Source: a virus
Virus record (IMG/VR): IMGVR_UViG_3300042892_002174
Span: 1-64,000 of that record
Direction: 5' to 3' (one strand)
Length of the DNA: 64,000 nt
Below, piece by piece: positions 30,101 to 36,709 of the stretch. The notes beneath the pieces were generated by a model. The model saw only the letters and a program-made list of their open reading frames with translations, did not search any database and was not told the origin of the DNA. The translations under genes and the position numbers were made by a program. Every line of letters begins with the position of its first letter. Within the stretch, counting starts at the first letter, position 1.

Positions 30101-33100
30101 GATCATTGGTCCAATCAGGTGCAGTATATACATATGACTATTTGCCCAGCAACAGTCTCAGCGTGGCCAATCCAGGTAAATTTGTATTCGGGCAACAAGT
30201 CGAAACTGATGCAGTAAGTTACTTAGATCAATATGGTTATGCAGTAAGTTACAATTCTGGAGTGCTTGTTGCCACAGCACCAGGCGAAGATTTTGAAGAC
30301 AGTACACTTGGTAATTTTGGCGCTGCCTATATATTTGAAAATTCCTCAAGACGTCTTGCATGGCAACCAATTGCTATTCAACAACCGGTGGTTGACATAC
30401 GACTGTTGACCAGTGTGTACATGTATGATAGAATTTCTTCTGCCAAGAGCCAATTCTTTGATTTCTTTGATCCATTGCAAGGAAAAGTATTAGGCGCTGC
30501 TCAAGAAAACATAGATTTTATCAGTGCAATTGATCCTGCTGCTTATAACGTTGGTCCAGTAAACAATCGTGGCGACACTTGGAGCACTTCACACGTTGGA
30601 GAAGTTTGGTGGGATATCAGCACTGTAAGATTCATTGATCCCAACCAAGACAATCCAACTTACGCCAGCCGTCGTTGGGGACAGGTGTTCCCGGGCAGTA
30701 GAGTTGACGTTTATCAATGGATCTCAAGTTCAGTGCCACCTGGAAGCTATACAGGGGCTGGCACACCATACAGTGTCAATAGTTACGTGGTAAGTAGTCG
30801 ATTAAATCAATCTGGAACTTTTGTAACTGAGTATTATTTCTGGGTGCAAGGACTAACTGTAACTGCATCTCAATTGGGTAAAACTCTTAGCATTGCCACC
30901 GTGGCTTCGTACATTCAAGAGCCCAAAGCAAGCGGCATCAGTTACATTGCTCCAATTAATTCCAGTACCATTGCAATCTACAATGGGTTAGATTATATTG
31001 CAGCCGCAGACACTATTATCAGTGTGGAGTTTGATCAATCGCTCACAGATGCCAATGTTCACACCGAGTATGAGTTAATTGCACAAGGTCAACCAGATGC
31101 TTTCTTGAGTGATAATTTATATCGCAAGCTACAAGACAGTTTATGTGGAGTAGACACATTTGGTAATCAAGTACCTGATATAAGTCTTAATTATGCTCAG
31201 CGTTATGGCGTGCAATTTCGACCGCGTCAAAGTATGTTTGTGGATCGATTTCTTGCGCTAAAAAATTATATCCAACGTGCTAATGCTGTGTTTGCACTAT
31301 ATCCTATTACAGAAAGCAGAAGTTTTACACTGTTAAACAGTGCAGAACCAGAACCAGAATCGGTTGAGTTGGTTAATGCTGGCGAGTTTTCTGTAGGACA
31401 AACATACACAATCAACACTCTTGGGTCAACTAATTTTACTTTGATTGGGGCATCCAGCAACACAGTGGGTGTGGTGTTTGTTGCCACAGGAAACGGCTCT
31501 GGCACTGGTGTAGCATCATACACAAATTGGAACATGCGTGTGGCCAATTTGGAAATTTTGGGGTTCCAAAATATCGACGCTGTGCCATTGGGATACAAAT
31601 ATCTTGTGGTCACCAATGAATTGAATCGTGGACTATGGACCATCAATGAAGTGCAGGACACTAATGTTTTGCCAATAGTGAGAAAACTGGTATTGGCTCG
31701 TGTACAAAATTATGACACACGGCAATATTGGAGTTATATCAATTGGTACAAGCCAGGGTACAATCCCAGTTCGCCTATTACAACGCAGGTGCCAAACTAT
31801 GCTACATTGGCTACATTGACTGTGCCTATTGGATCAAGTGTTAGGGTAACTGCCAATGCACAAGGCAAATTTGAAATTTACTTGCGCACAGATACAGGGT
31901 GGGATCGTGTGGCGCTTGAAGATGGCACCATTGAAATTTCTGCTGAAATTTATAATTATGCCTTGGGCAAATTTGGATTTGACGTTGAGGTTTTTGATGC
32001 ACAATACTTTGACCAGGAACCAATAATTGAAACTCGCAAAATTATACAAGCTATCAATGAAGAATTGTTTGTTGATGAGCTAAAGATTGAACGAAACAAA
32101 TCGCTTACACTGATGTTTAACTTTATCCTAAGCGAACTACTGGCTCCAGAATGGTTGATTAAGACCAGCCTGATTGATGTGCAACATAAAGTTAGAGATT
32201 TAGTACCGTATCAAAATTACATTCGCGACAATCAAGATTTTGTGAGTGATTATCTTCAAGAAGTTAAACCATATCACGTGCAAGTTCGAGAGTTCAATTT
32301 GACATATGACGGCGCAGATGATTATCTAGGCAGTGTCAACGACTTTGATTTGCCAGCATACTACAACACAAATTTGACCATACCTGAATATATAAGTCCA
32401 ATTTTGTTACCATATCAGCATGCTACTGCCCAAGCGTTTAACACACTTAGTGACACTGCTTCTAATGCTACACTTTGGGCAGATTGGCCATATAGTCAAT
32501 GGTTTAACAATTATTTGTTACATGTAGACTCTATTACCGTGACCAACCCGGGCACAGGATATACCATTGCGCCCACAATAACAATTGTGCCAGCAGATGG
32601 TGACACTGGTTCCGGCGCAGTGGCTACCGCAGTTGTTAATTCATTGGGTAACATTGTATCCATAACATTGATCAATTCAGGCGAGGGCTACCGATCAACT
32701 CCGACTGTGATGTTTACTGGTGGTAATGGAACAGGTGTTGCAGCTTATCCTGTGATGACCAACGGACTTGTGCGCAGTTTCCGTACTGTTATCAAATACG
32801 ATCGTTATCAATATCAAACATCTGTGCTGACGTGGAGTGCAGATGGCACATACGAAAATGGTACTTTGGTTCGTTATGACAATCGTGTGTGGCAAGCCAA
32901 CAGCGCCGATGGCAGCAGTGCTGTAATTGGTCCAACATTTAATCTCGAAGACTGGATTGAAATTGATGCAGCCACACTAAGTGGTGTAAACCGTACCATG
33001 GGATTTTATGTGCCAGGAGTTAACGAACTTGGCTTAGATTTGCAATTACTAGTTGACGGCACCAGCTATCCAGGTGTGCAAGTGTGGGGTGACTACTTCC

Positions 33101-35880
33101 TAGGCAGCGCACCAGCAAGCCCTACTCTGGTATGTACTGCTACCACTGCAAATACAAATCAAATTACCTGTGTTCAAACAGTAAGATTAGCTGTTGGCGA
33201 TCCCATACGTTTTTATGGCACTGTGTTCGGAAGTATTGTAGCTGGCACAGTTTACTATGTCAACAGTATTGTTAATTCCACACAGTTCACTGTTGCTCTT
33301 GCACCTGATGGGTTAACTGTTGCATTAACTACTGCTACCGGTACCATGATTGCAGATGTGCCAGAACCGATAGATGCTACCTATGCCAGCAGCTTTACTG
33401 ACCAATATCTTGGATTACGTCCAACAGATATCAATGTTGATGGCGGTGAATTTATTGGACCATATGAGGGACATGCTCCAGAAGAGTTAGTGAATGGATC
33501 AGAATATGACACATTGGACTTCCGAGTGTACACTCGTCCAGGTGCAGACTGGCTTGGCCAAGGCCACGGATTTGCTATAGGTTCATACAACTATGTGTAT
33601 GATAATTCAGCATTGGATTGGAGCAATCTAGTACAAAATCCTGTCAACATTGAAGTATCCAATGAGTCTACAGACACAGATCTCACCCCGGGTATAGATT
33701 ATGTTGTAGACTGGGAAAATCAAACTCTTATAGCTGTGCCGGGTGGTGGTATCGCTGTGGACAATGTTATTAATATTGCTGCTTATGAAATGGGCGGCGG
33801 CAATCAGCTGTTCCGTGGCAACTATACTGGACCAGAAGTAGGCAATTCCGTAATAATTCCTGTAAATGCTGATGAAATTTATGAATTAGTTTTATTTGCA
33901 AATGGCACAAATGTTGCAGGTGCAACTTGGACTGCGTACATTGAAAGTGAAGATTGGAGTTATCAAACTGCCTACGCACAACAAACTATTGTAAACAGTT
34001 CAGGATCATATTATAGAGCCTTACAAGCAGTGCCAGCAGGAACTTTAATAGATGATGTGTTGTACTGGGATGAATTTGTGCCTACTACACAGTCGTTGGT
34101 TGCATTACCTGCCACTTACGGTGTAGGCGACGGCATATCTATTACTGCAATGGGCTTTGAAAATCCTCAACATAGTTGGAGCACAGCAACAACACAGTAT
34201 CGCACTATAACTCAGTCTGATGTATTAACCAATAGCATTAACCTTGACAACAGCATGCAAGGTACCAATGTAGCCAATCTAGTGGTCACAATAAATGGCA
34301 AACGTTTACAACCTCCTGAGGGAATTGAATGGACTGGAGATGGCACTAGCAGTAGTTTTGGGTTGCCGCAACGTGGTAAGTATCCACAATCTGTTATCAA
34401 CGCCTATACCGATATTCAAGTGTGGGTAGATAATGTTTTACAAGTGCAAAACTATGGTAGTGTGACCGGCAATTATTATGTTACCAACTATGACGGTAGT
34501 AATACCCCAGGACGACAAGTTGTATTTTTTACAGCACCAGCTGACGGCGCACAAATTTTAATATCAGTTAGTACTATTGCACAATACACTGTGGCAATAG
34601 GATCGCCTAACAGATTGCTAGTAGTTCCTACGTTAAACATAGGAGATCAAATTGCAATTACCAGCTGGAACGACACATCACAACAAGATCCACTAACTTT
34701 GGTATTTGTTGGTCCAGTGACCACTGGACTCACACTTGTTGAACCTTACGATAGTACTGGATATGATTATCCAGGTGTTGCCAATGACACAGCAGGCACA
34801 TTTGATTTTAGCCTTGGTATTGAGATTCCTGCTAACAACTTTGATTTAGGCCGGGAAGGGTTACTAGCTGATAGATTGTGGGTTACACTTGATGGCAACA
34901 GATTGTATGCTGGTGTAGATTATGCTGTTGACGGACAATATCTAATCTTAGGCTCAGGTATCATTGGGTCAGCACAAGTGTTGGCAGTTACTGAGTTCAC
35001 TCAAAGCATTGTGCCTGATGCAATGGCATTTAGATTGTTCCAGGACATGCGCGGAGTGCAAACCACATTCCGTATCACTGCTTCGACCACAACTACACTT
35101 GTACAAGAAGTCTCTGCTACTGCTGATATCATATATGTTACAGATGTTTCTGCGCTCAGTGAGCCTGCGTTGAGTGCTGGCATTTTTGGTGTGGTCACAA
35201 TTGACGGTGAACGTATTTTATATCGTGTGAGAGATCTTGCTACAAATTCAATCAGTGGGCTGCAACGTGGAACTGCTGGAACTGCCGCAGCCACTCATTC
35301 AGTAAATGCCGAAGTGTATGACATGGGCATTGGCAATAGACAACCACAAGTGGATCAAAACTATATTGTGAATGATACATCCACAGGTGATGGGTCTACT
35401 ACAACATTCTATGCGCCAGCTATTGAGTTTGATTTGGCTGACAGTTCTTTTGAAATCAACAGCATCGAGGTTTATGTAGGCGGTAGCCGTGCTAGAAAAG
35501 GTTACTATGCTGGACAGTTTGTGATAGGACAAACTTACACTATTGCCAGTGTTGGTAACACTAACTGGCATGCTATTGGATTACCAAGCGATGTTTATCC
35601 ATTGCCGGGTGTGGTGTTTACAGCCACAGGCGTGGGTGCAGGAACAGGGGTAGCAGGCGACAGTTTGGCCAGCAACTATTATCAAGAAACTGACTATGCT
35701 CCATTGGCAATACAATTCATTACAGCCAACGATTTGCCAGCACCAATTGCGGGTGTTGAAGTGGTTATTCTACAGCGCAGAGGCGTAACTTGGTATGCTC
35801 CGGGAACCAGTACTCCTAGCAATGGCGAGCCACTGCAACTCACTGAAACACTTGCCGCAAGGTTTTTACGTGGATTATAA
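21115..35880 (+). CDS. giant virion structural protein (baseplate/tail, 4,921 residues)
   Basis: The largest gene in the window, immediately after gp6, where T4 has gp7. The N-terminus (VDFLPEIFQTDANKQFLAAT, then IDFDTFVNFSQYYWVPNGPD) resembles very large baseplate-associated proteins of marine T4-like phages. Visible parts in order: two cupredoxin-like beta domains (about 210-370); a region with FRPRQYMAALNLDDVSQLN (about 1,997-2,015); a seven-bladed FG-GAP-type propeller (about 2,320-3,080) interrupted by Ig-like or fibre modules; an adhesin motif ending FVATGNGSGTG (about 3,450-3,460); EVKPYHVQVREFNL (about 3,717-3,730); paired G-x-GYxxxPT repeats (about 3,810-3,870); and a second adhesin motif FTATGVGAGTG (about 4,837-4,847). 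No catalytic motif was recognised. Likely a peripheral baseplate or tail protein that carries receptor-binding modules. Confidence 0.8.
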   Translation: MARVRSVDFLPEIFQTDANKQFLAATLDQLIQEPKFKKTQGYIGRTVGPGVNPNDKYVLEPNKARADYQLEPGVISVDPTDNTKILDAITYPGITDSLVYQGSPSTQPSRLYTSDYYTFDPFIDFDTFVNFSQYYWVPNGPDVVTVQSPGVALSQNFVVNRANGVYTFSGVTGNNPIINLVRGGNYTFQVAQNNKETVNYKVTRTNVTSYNIDNAPNATIVLTRGNTYTFNLFLQGDFPFWIKTAATIGTGDAYSSGVTRNGSTTGVVTFTVPQDAPDTLYYSCQSQSLMRGTISIIDAQPGDGPGFWIQTDPGISGENPSTPNISSRSVYGVTDNGTDLGIINFNVPQKTAQDFFYSLTSIGTVDLVTDLSFDDINGARLDQFIATYGGIDGITQLNTRTLVFVNASGNPATDYYDVWRIEYVTVGAFTYLSLISIQTINNLEKWTIRYGTDYSSTQWYKNQAGYIVEIPVLTAKQDTLYYQDGTDPEMFGIIRLIEQENDSTVYIDDILGKPNYTSSTGVVFTNGLKVQFLGNVSPASYATGSNAFICTNTAAGINLITTESTAGMAVGQEIIFAGTPFGGISTGVTYYVQAIFSTSQFKVSVTKNGAALTLTSANGTMTAIASQNPQYYVNGVGTAIELLPVENYITPEEYATADAVDYLTINRDSPDLNAWSRSNRWFHIDVLNATSTYNDTPVVIDNDRKAKRPIIQFRGGIKLYNMGTAAKQPVDTIDFTETDAFSNIEGSTAYSVNDYTFVNGSRVIFAADEDPVVRSKIYVVNFIIPDTVVPLITQPIINLVEAVDGEILANQNTVCLSGSQVGVTFWYDGVNWLEAQQKTAVQQAPLFDVYDANGISLSSRTTYPSSTFTGTKLFSYATGSGLADPVLQLVLKYLTLTNVGDIVFDNNLYSDTFVYVVDNASVTLPISTGFVYEYASRTVYKRSIGWQTAAVPTLMSQQFKFIYDTTPLRLDVAVQSDTVTLVPSVKIFVGSIFQDPGTYTVSTTANTTTITFNTAHVVGDVVEVEALSDQVSRAAFYQVPLNLNNNPLNANSPSFTLGTLRTHYQSICQNLTTFSGAINGANNTRDLGDIIPYGQIILQQSSPLTLAGYFMRSQQYNIFGALEYNSREYQKYKNQMLEAVTRQTIQYETASQILDIVITDITLGRTSSNPFYWSDMLPATAVFTNTTYTVSYTTSQVFDTVQIYNYTSANYLGMNVYVNDAILTRDLEYTVATDGPRINILIDLVIGDKIVIQEYSATYGTYVPNTPSKMGLYPAWRPAIIPVKTSSGEQLVILGHDGSQTPIFGDIRDEVLLEFETRIYNNLKLDNNPVPLDLVDAIPGQFRDTGYSFTEINTILETSFLTYVGWNKLDYTAQNYSVNNPFTYNYSSATNKLNGDALLGAWRGINRYFYDTQQPELTPWEMLGFSVIPEWWEITYGPAPYTSDNMNLWDDLELGLVRDPVGAYILPAYARPGLTSVLPTDAAGALLPPIDSVVGGYNAQAFQKSWTPGDGGPVEASWWNSSDYPFAAMRLLALTRPAKFFALFADRDLYKYSTEFDQYLYNGRYRLDANGVQVYGDGTSKASYINWIVDYNRITGTNSTVALETDLQNLDVRLCYRMASFSDKQYLKIYTEKSSPNSTNASLQIPPESYQLLVYKNQPFDRLIYSSVVIQVVDGGWAVFGYSTARPYFNTFTSIPVGQFETYSVAGKTIQVPANYTQNITQIPYGFVFATESAVANFLLSYGKFLESQGFEFNNQTNGYLMTWSQMVYEFMYWSQQGWGTGSLINLNPLAQGLSVFKEQAVVDTISSQTAENVILDQNRKDFPTRDLNIVRADNTFTVQPLTNQSLSFIDMRYTSFESMIVLDNASLFGDLIFNPITGSRQSRLYINGTTTTEWDGSVNAPGFILNQNNISNWTGLKTYAKGEIVKYKGAYWSAATIVQPSTKFNYNDWNQSDYTFIEQGLLANLANKADQLSNSYNINSANLIADNDLLSYGLIGFRPRQYMAALNLDDVSQLNIYREFLGTKGTKNSTDLFGQAKFNKEAADYKIYENWAIQRGVYGANANRSFFDLRLNRALLSSNPSLVQVVVPGESSTADQQILLQDVWKNSFPLTTTELLPTTTTLPTDISLPSAGYVNIDDVDITVFDLSNPESLSANINSIIDGTSVWVAKVNNYDWNIYRAESVPGAIQHVCDNLNGTSRVIFSGQHGLTTGDNLIIRFFDTEVDGVYKILSVPNLTTVNVALDLEGDRTVVDGTGIGFTLKTMRVDQASDILNLPYAQQILPGAKVWVDHNGQGLWAVLEKQNPFTDRLILAPVLLDATEQYGASVAQATNRAALFVGSPRYGFGSGTTKGAVYLYVKNYSDQYIPISPISDQDTVLTLDTTGLRGYGNAVDAGAQTFAIAGASASLGPGAQADNGYAVVLWRDPTAGAVNTSPWTQSQLLTLPGTTTTTTPGAGEFGYSVAMSLDERWLYIGAPGLNTVYAYGQVQWDNQFLQYRADGSSNTADISNSIQINNANQITVTKNGALLTLTTDYTVNASFTTVTFTTIPTAGSVINITRNFFKSFVASGATYSLSQYLFTVDNIYSFSVTVDGVLQRPSIDYTYSAGTLTFYNVPSGGADIGVTSQYYYELAGTITPSVAVIAGARFGTSVQCSTDGRQVIIGCSNDTVNTLVEAGSVYVVDRNVQKFIRQDDSSNTYTVLGTVSAPVSVLVNNAFLTNQTDSIVGADNTFSVSGNNITINKDLFVGDVIEIEINQFVQQQLITENTVAEYTNYGQSLDLCPYNCSLYVGAPQDSSIVWKGGVVERSVNQARSYGTISSTIANPSLTAGQTLRVNNVDIAVPASPNNTIAGLAAAINGGEAGTNTGAPNATAVVSTDGYLTIFVTNTDAALEGNKLQVAPGSVGTVFSALGFSTFVYTQTIASPRPTEFAQFGYSVAVDDTAINLVVGSPKGTLYSPMVFDYDTTTAKPSTTFDGNSTSFFSTVVMVLINGSYVTRSLVQSGAVYTYDYLPSNSLSVANPGKFVFGQQVETDAVSYLDQYGYAVSYNSGVLVATAPGEDFEDSTLGNFGAAYIFENSSRRLAWQPIAIQQPVVDIRLLTSVYMYDRISSAKSQFFDFFDPLQGKVLGAAQENIDFISAIDPAAYNVGPVNNRGDTWSTSHVGEVWWDISTVRFIDPNQDNPTYASRRWGQVFPGSRVDVYQWISSSVPPGSYTGAGTPYSVNSYVVSSRLNQSGTFVTEYYFWVQGLTVTASQLGKTLSIATVASYIQEPKASGISYIAPINSSTIAIYNGLDYIAAADTIISVEFDQSLTDANVHTEYELIAQGQPDAFLSDNLYRKLQDSLCGVDTFGNQVPDISLNYAQRYGVQFRPRQSMFVDRFLALKNYIQRANAVFALYPITESRSFTLLNSAEPEPESVELVNAGEFSVGQTYTINTLGSTNFTLIGASSNTVGVVFVATGNGSGTGVASYTNWNMRVANLEILGFQNIDAVPLGYKYLVVTNELNRGLWTINEVQDTNVLPIVRKLVLARVQNYDTRQYWSYINWYKPGYNPSSPITTQVPNYATLATLTVPIGSSVRVTANAQGKFEIYLRTDTGWDRVALEDGTIEISAEIYNYALGKFGFDVEVFDAQYFDQEPIIETRKIIQAINEELFVDELKIERNKSLTLMFNFILSELLAPEWLIKTSLIDVQHKVRDLVPYQNYIRDNQDFVSDYLQEVKPYHVQVREFNLTYDGADDYLGSVNDFDLPAYYNTNLTIPEYISPILLPYQHATAQAFNTLSDTASNATLWADWPYSQWFNNYLLHVDSITVTNPGTGYTIAPTITIVPADGDTGSGAVATAVVNSLGNIVSITLINSGEGYRSTPTVMFTGGNGTGVAAYPVMTNGLVRSFRTVIKYDRYQYQTSVLTWSADGTYENGTLVRYDNRVWQANSADGSSAVIGPTFNLEDWIEIDAATLSGVNRTMGFYVPGVNELGLDLQLLVDGTSYPGVQVWGDYFLGSAPASPTLVCTATTANTNQITCVQTVRLAVGDPIRFYGTVFGSIVAGTVYYVNSIVNSTQFTVALAPDGLTVALTTATGTMIADVPEPIDATYASSFTDQYLGLRPTDINVDGGEFIGPYEGHAPEELVNGSEYDTLDFRVYTRPGADWLGQGHGFAIGSYNYVYDNSALDWSNLVQNPVNIEVSNESTDTDLTPGIDYVVDWENQTLIAVPGGGIAVDNVINIAAYEMGGGNQLFRGNYTGPEVGNSVIIPVNADEIYELVLFANGTNVAGATWTAYIESEDWSYQTAYAQQTIVNSSGSYYRALQAVPAGTLIDDVLYWDEFVPTTQSLVALPATYGVGDGISITAMGFENPQHSWSTATTQYRTITQSDVLTNSINLDNSMQGTNVANLVVTINGKRLQPPEGIEWTGDGTSSSFGLPQRGKYPQSVINAYTDIQVWVDNVLQVQNYGSVTGNYYVTNYDGSNTPGRQVVFFTAPADGAQILISVSTIAQYTVAIGSPNRLLVVPTLNIGDQIAITSWNDTSQQDPLTLVFVGPVTTGLTLVEPYDSTGYDYPGVANDTAGTFDFSLGIEIPANNFDLGREGLLADRLWVTLDGNRLYAGVDYAVDGQYLILGSGIIGSAQVLAVTEFTQSIVPDAMAFRLFQDMRGVQTTFRITASTTTTLVQEVSATADIIYVTDVSALSEPALSAGIFGVVTIDGERILYRVRDLATNSISGLQRGTAGTAAATHSVNAEVYDMGIGNRQPQVDQNYIVNDTSTGDGSTTTFYAPAIEFDLADSSFEINSIEVYVGGSRARKGYYAGQFVIGQTYTIASVGNTNWHAIGLPSDVYPLPGVVFTATGVGAGTGVAGDSLASNYYQETDYAPLAIQFITANDLPAPIAGVEVVILQRRGVTWYAPGTSTPSNGEPLQLTETLAARFLRGL

Positions 35881-35898
35881 CAAGGTAAATAAACAATC

Positions 35899-36057
35899 AT
35901 GTCAACTACTATGCCAAAACAGCCAGTAACTGTAAATTCTGAGAAAAAACAACCTCAGCCCAAGCGTCCCAACGAGCAAGGATCTTTTTCCGTTGAAGCT
36001 CATGTGCGTATTTTTGACCCAAAAACACGCGAAGTCTATATGGAGGGCAGAGCATGA
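35899..36057 (+). CDS. 52-residue small protein resembling the N-terminus of its downstream neighbour
   Basis: A 52-residue frame between the giant gene and the gene at 36054. It overlaps the latter by 4 bases (ATGA), and AAGG lies upstream of its ATG. A Lys/Pro/Gln-rich first half leads into HVRIFDPKTREVYMEGRA. This aligns by eye with FIKIHDPNTGEVLVDKKNA near the start of the next protein, so it may be a duplicated N-terminal strand pair or a small partner of the same fold. Coding status rests on the coupling, the clean frame and this similarity; the function is unknown. Confidence 0.65.
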   Translation: MSTTMPKQPVTVNSEKKQPQPKRPNEQGSFSVEAHVRIFDPKTREVYMEGRA

Positions 36058-36677
36058 TAGAACCAGGATTGGCCCGCATTGAAGGCTTTATTAAAATACA
36101 TGATCCCAACACTGGCGAAGTGCTAGTGGATAAGAAAAACGCAATTCACTACGAAAATATATCTATTGCTATGGCACAGGCCTTGAGCAATAGATTGGAC
36201 TCAAACGGGTCTAGGCTAGGAATTATCTATTCTATGGCATTTGGCAATGGTGGCAGTTCTGTGGATCCCACGGGGGTGATTACATATTTGCCCCCAAACA
36301 CTGTGGGACAAAACGCCGGCCTGTACAACGAAACTTATGCTAAAGTTGTGGACGATAATTCAGCAGCCGACACTGACCCCACAACCAATTACATGTCAGT
36401 ACTGCATACTTCGGGTACTGTGTACACAGATATTTTGGTAACTTGTTTGTTGGACTACGGTGAGCCCCCTCAACAACAAGCATTTGATAATTCAACTAAC
36501 TTTAATGGTGAGTATGTGTTTGACGAATTAGGACTAAAATCCTGGAACGGCAGTTCAACTGATTTGCGACTGATTACTCATGTGATTTTTCACCCAGTGC
36601 AAAAAAGTTTAAACCGTCAAATTCAAATTGACTACACCCTGCGGATACAGACGCTGAGCAACATAAATGCTGTATAA
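36054..36677 (+). CDS. conserved T4-like phage virion structural protein
   Basis: A 207-residue protein. It opens LARIEGFIKIHDPNTGEVLV, followed by NAIHYENISIAMAQALSNR, and closes with the strand pair VFDELGLKSW and THVIFHPVQKSLNRQIQIDY. This pattern recurs in structural genes next to the baseplate block in aquatic T4-like phages. It lies in the place where T4 has gp8 but is much shorter than T4 gp8 (334 residues) and I cannot align the two. A baseplate or fibre-attachment role is likely from context only. It overlaps the 52-residue gene by 4 bases. Confidence 0.7.
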   Translation: MIEPGLARIEGFIKIHDPNTGEVLVDKKNAIHYENISIAMAQALSNRLDSNGSRLGIIYSMAFGNGGSSVDPTGVITYLPPNTVGQNAGLYNETYAKVVDDNSAADTDPTTNYMSVLHTSGTVYTDILVTCLLDYGEPPQQQAFDNSTNFNGEYVFDELGLKSWNGSSTDLRLITHVIFHPVQKSLNRQIQIDYTLRIQTLSNINAV

Positions 36678-36680
36678 ATA
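36673..36680 (+). promoter_or_regulatory. T4-type late promoter (perfect TATAAATA)
   Basis: TATAAATA matches the T4 late-promoter consensus at all eight positions. It overlaps the stop codon of the preceding gene and lies 30 bases before the tail-fibre ATG at 36710. A gp55-like sigma factor is encoded at 7756-8652, which would be the reader of this site. Confidence 0.65.
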
Positions 36681-36709
36681 TAGAAAACTATAGGAACAAG
36701 GCGACAAAC

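Noticed and set aside
35884-35891. GGTAAATA before the 52-residue gene as another late promoter
   Set aside because: It lies only 7 bases before the ATG, lacks the TA at the first two positions, and overlaps the likely ribosome site; a chance match is more likely.
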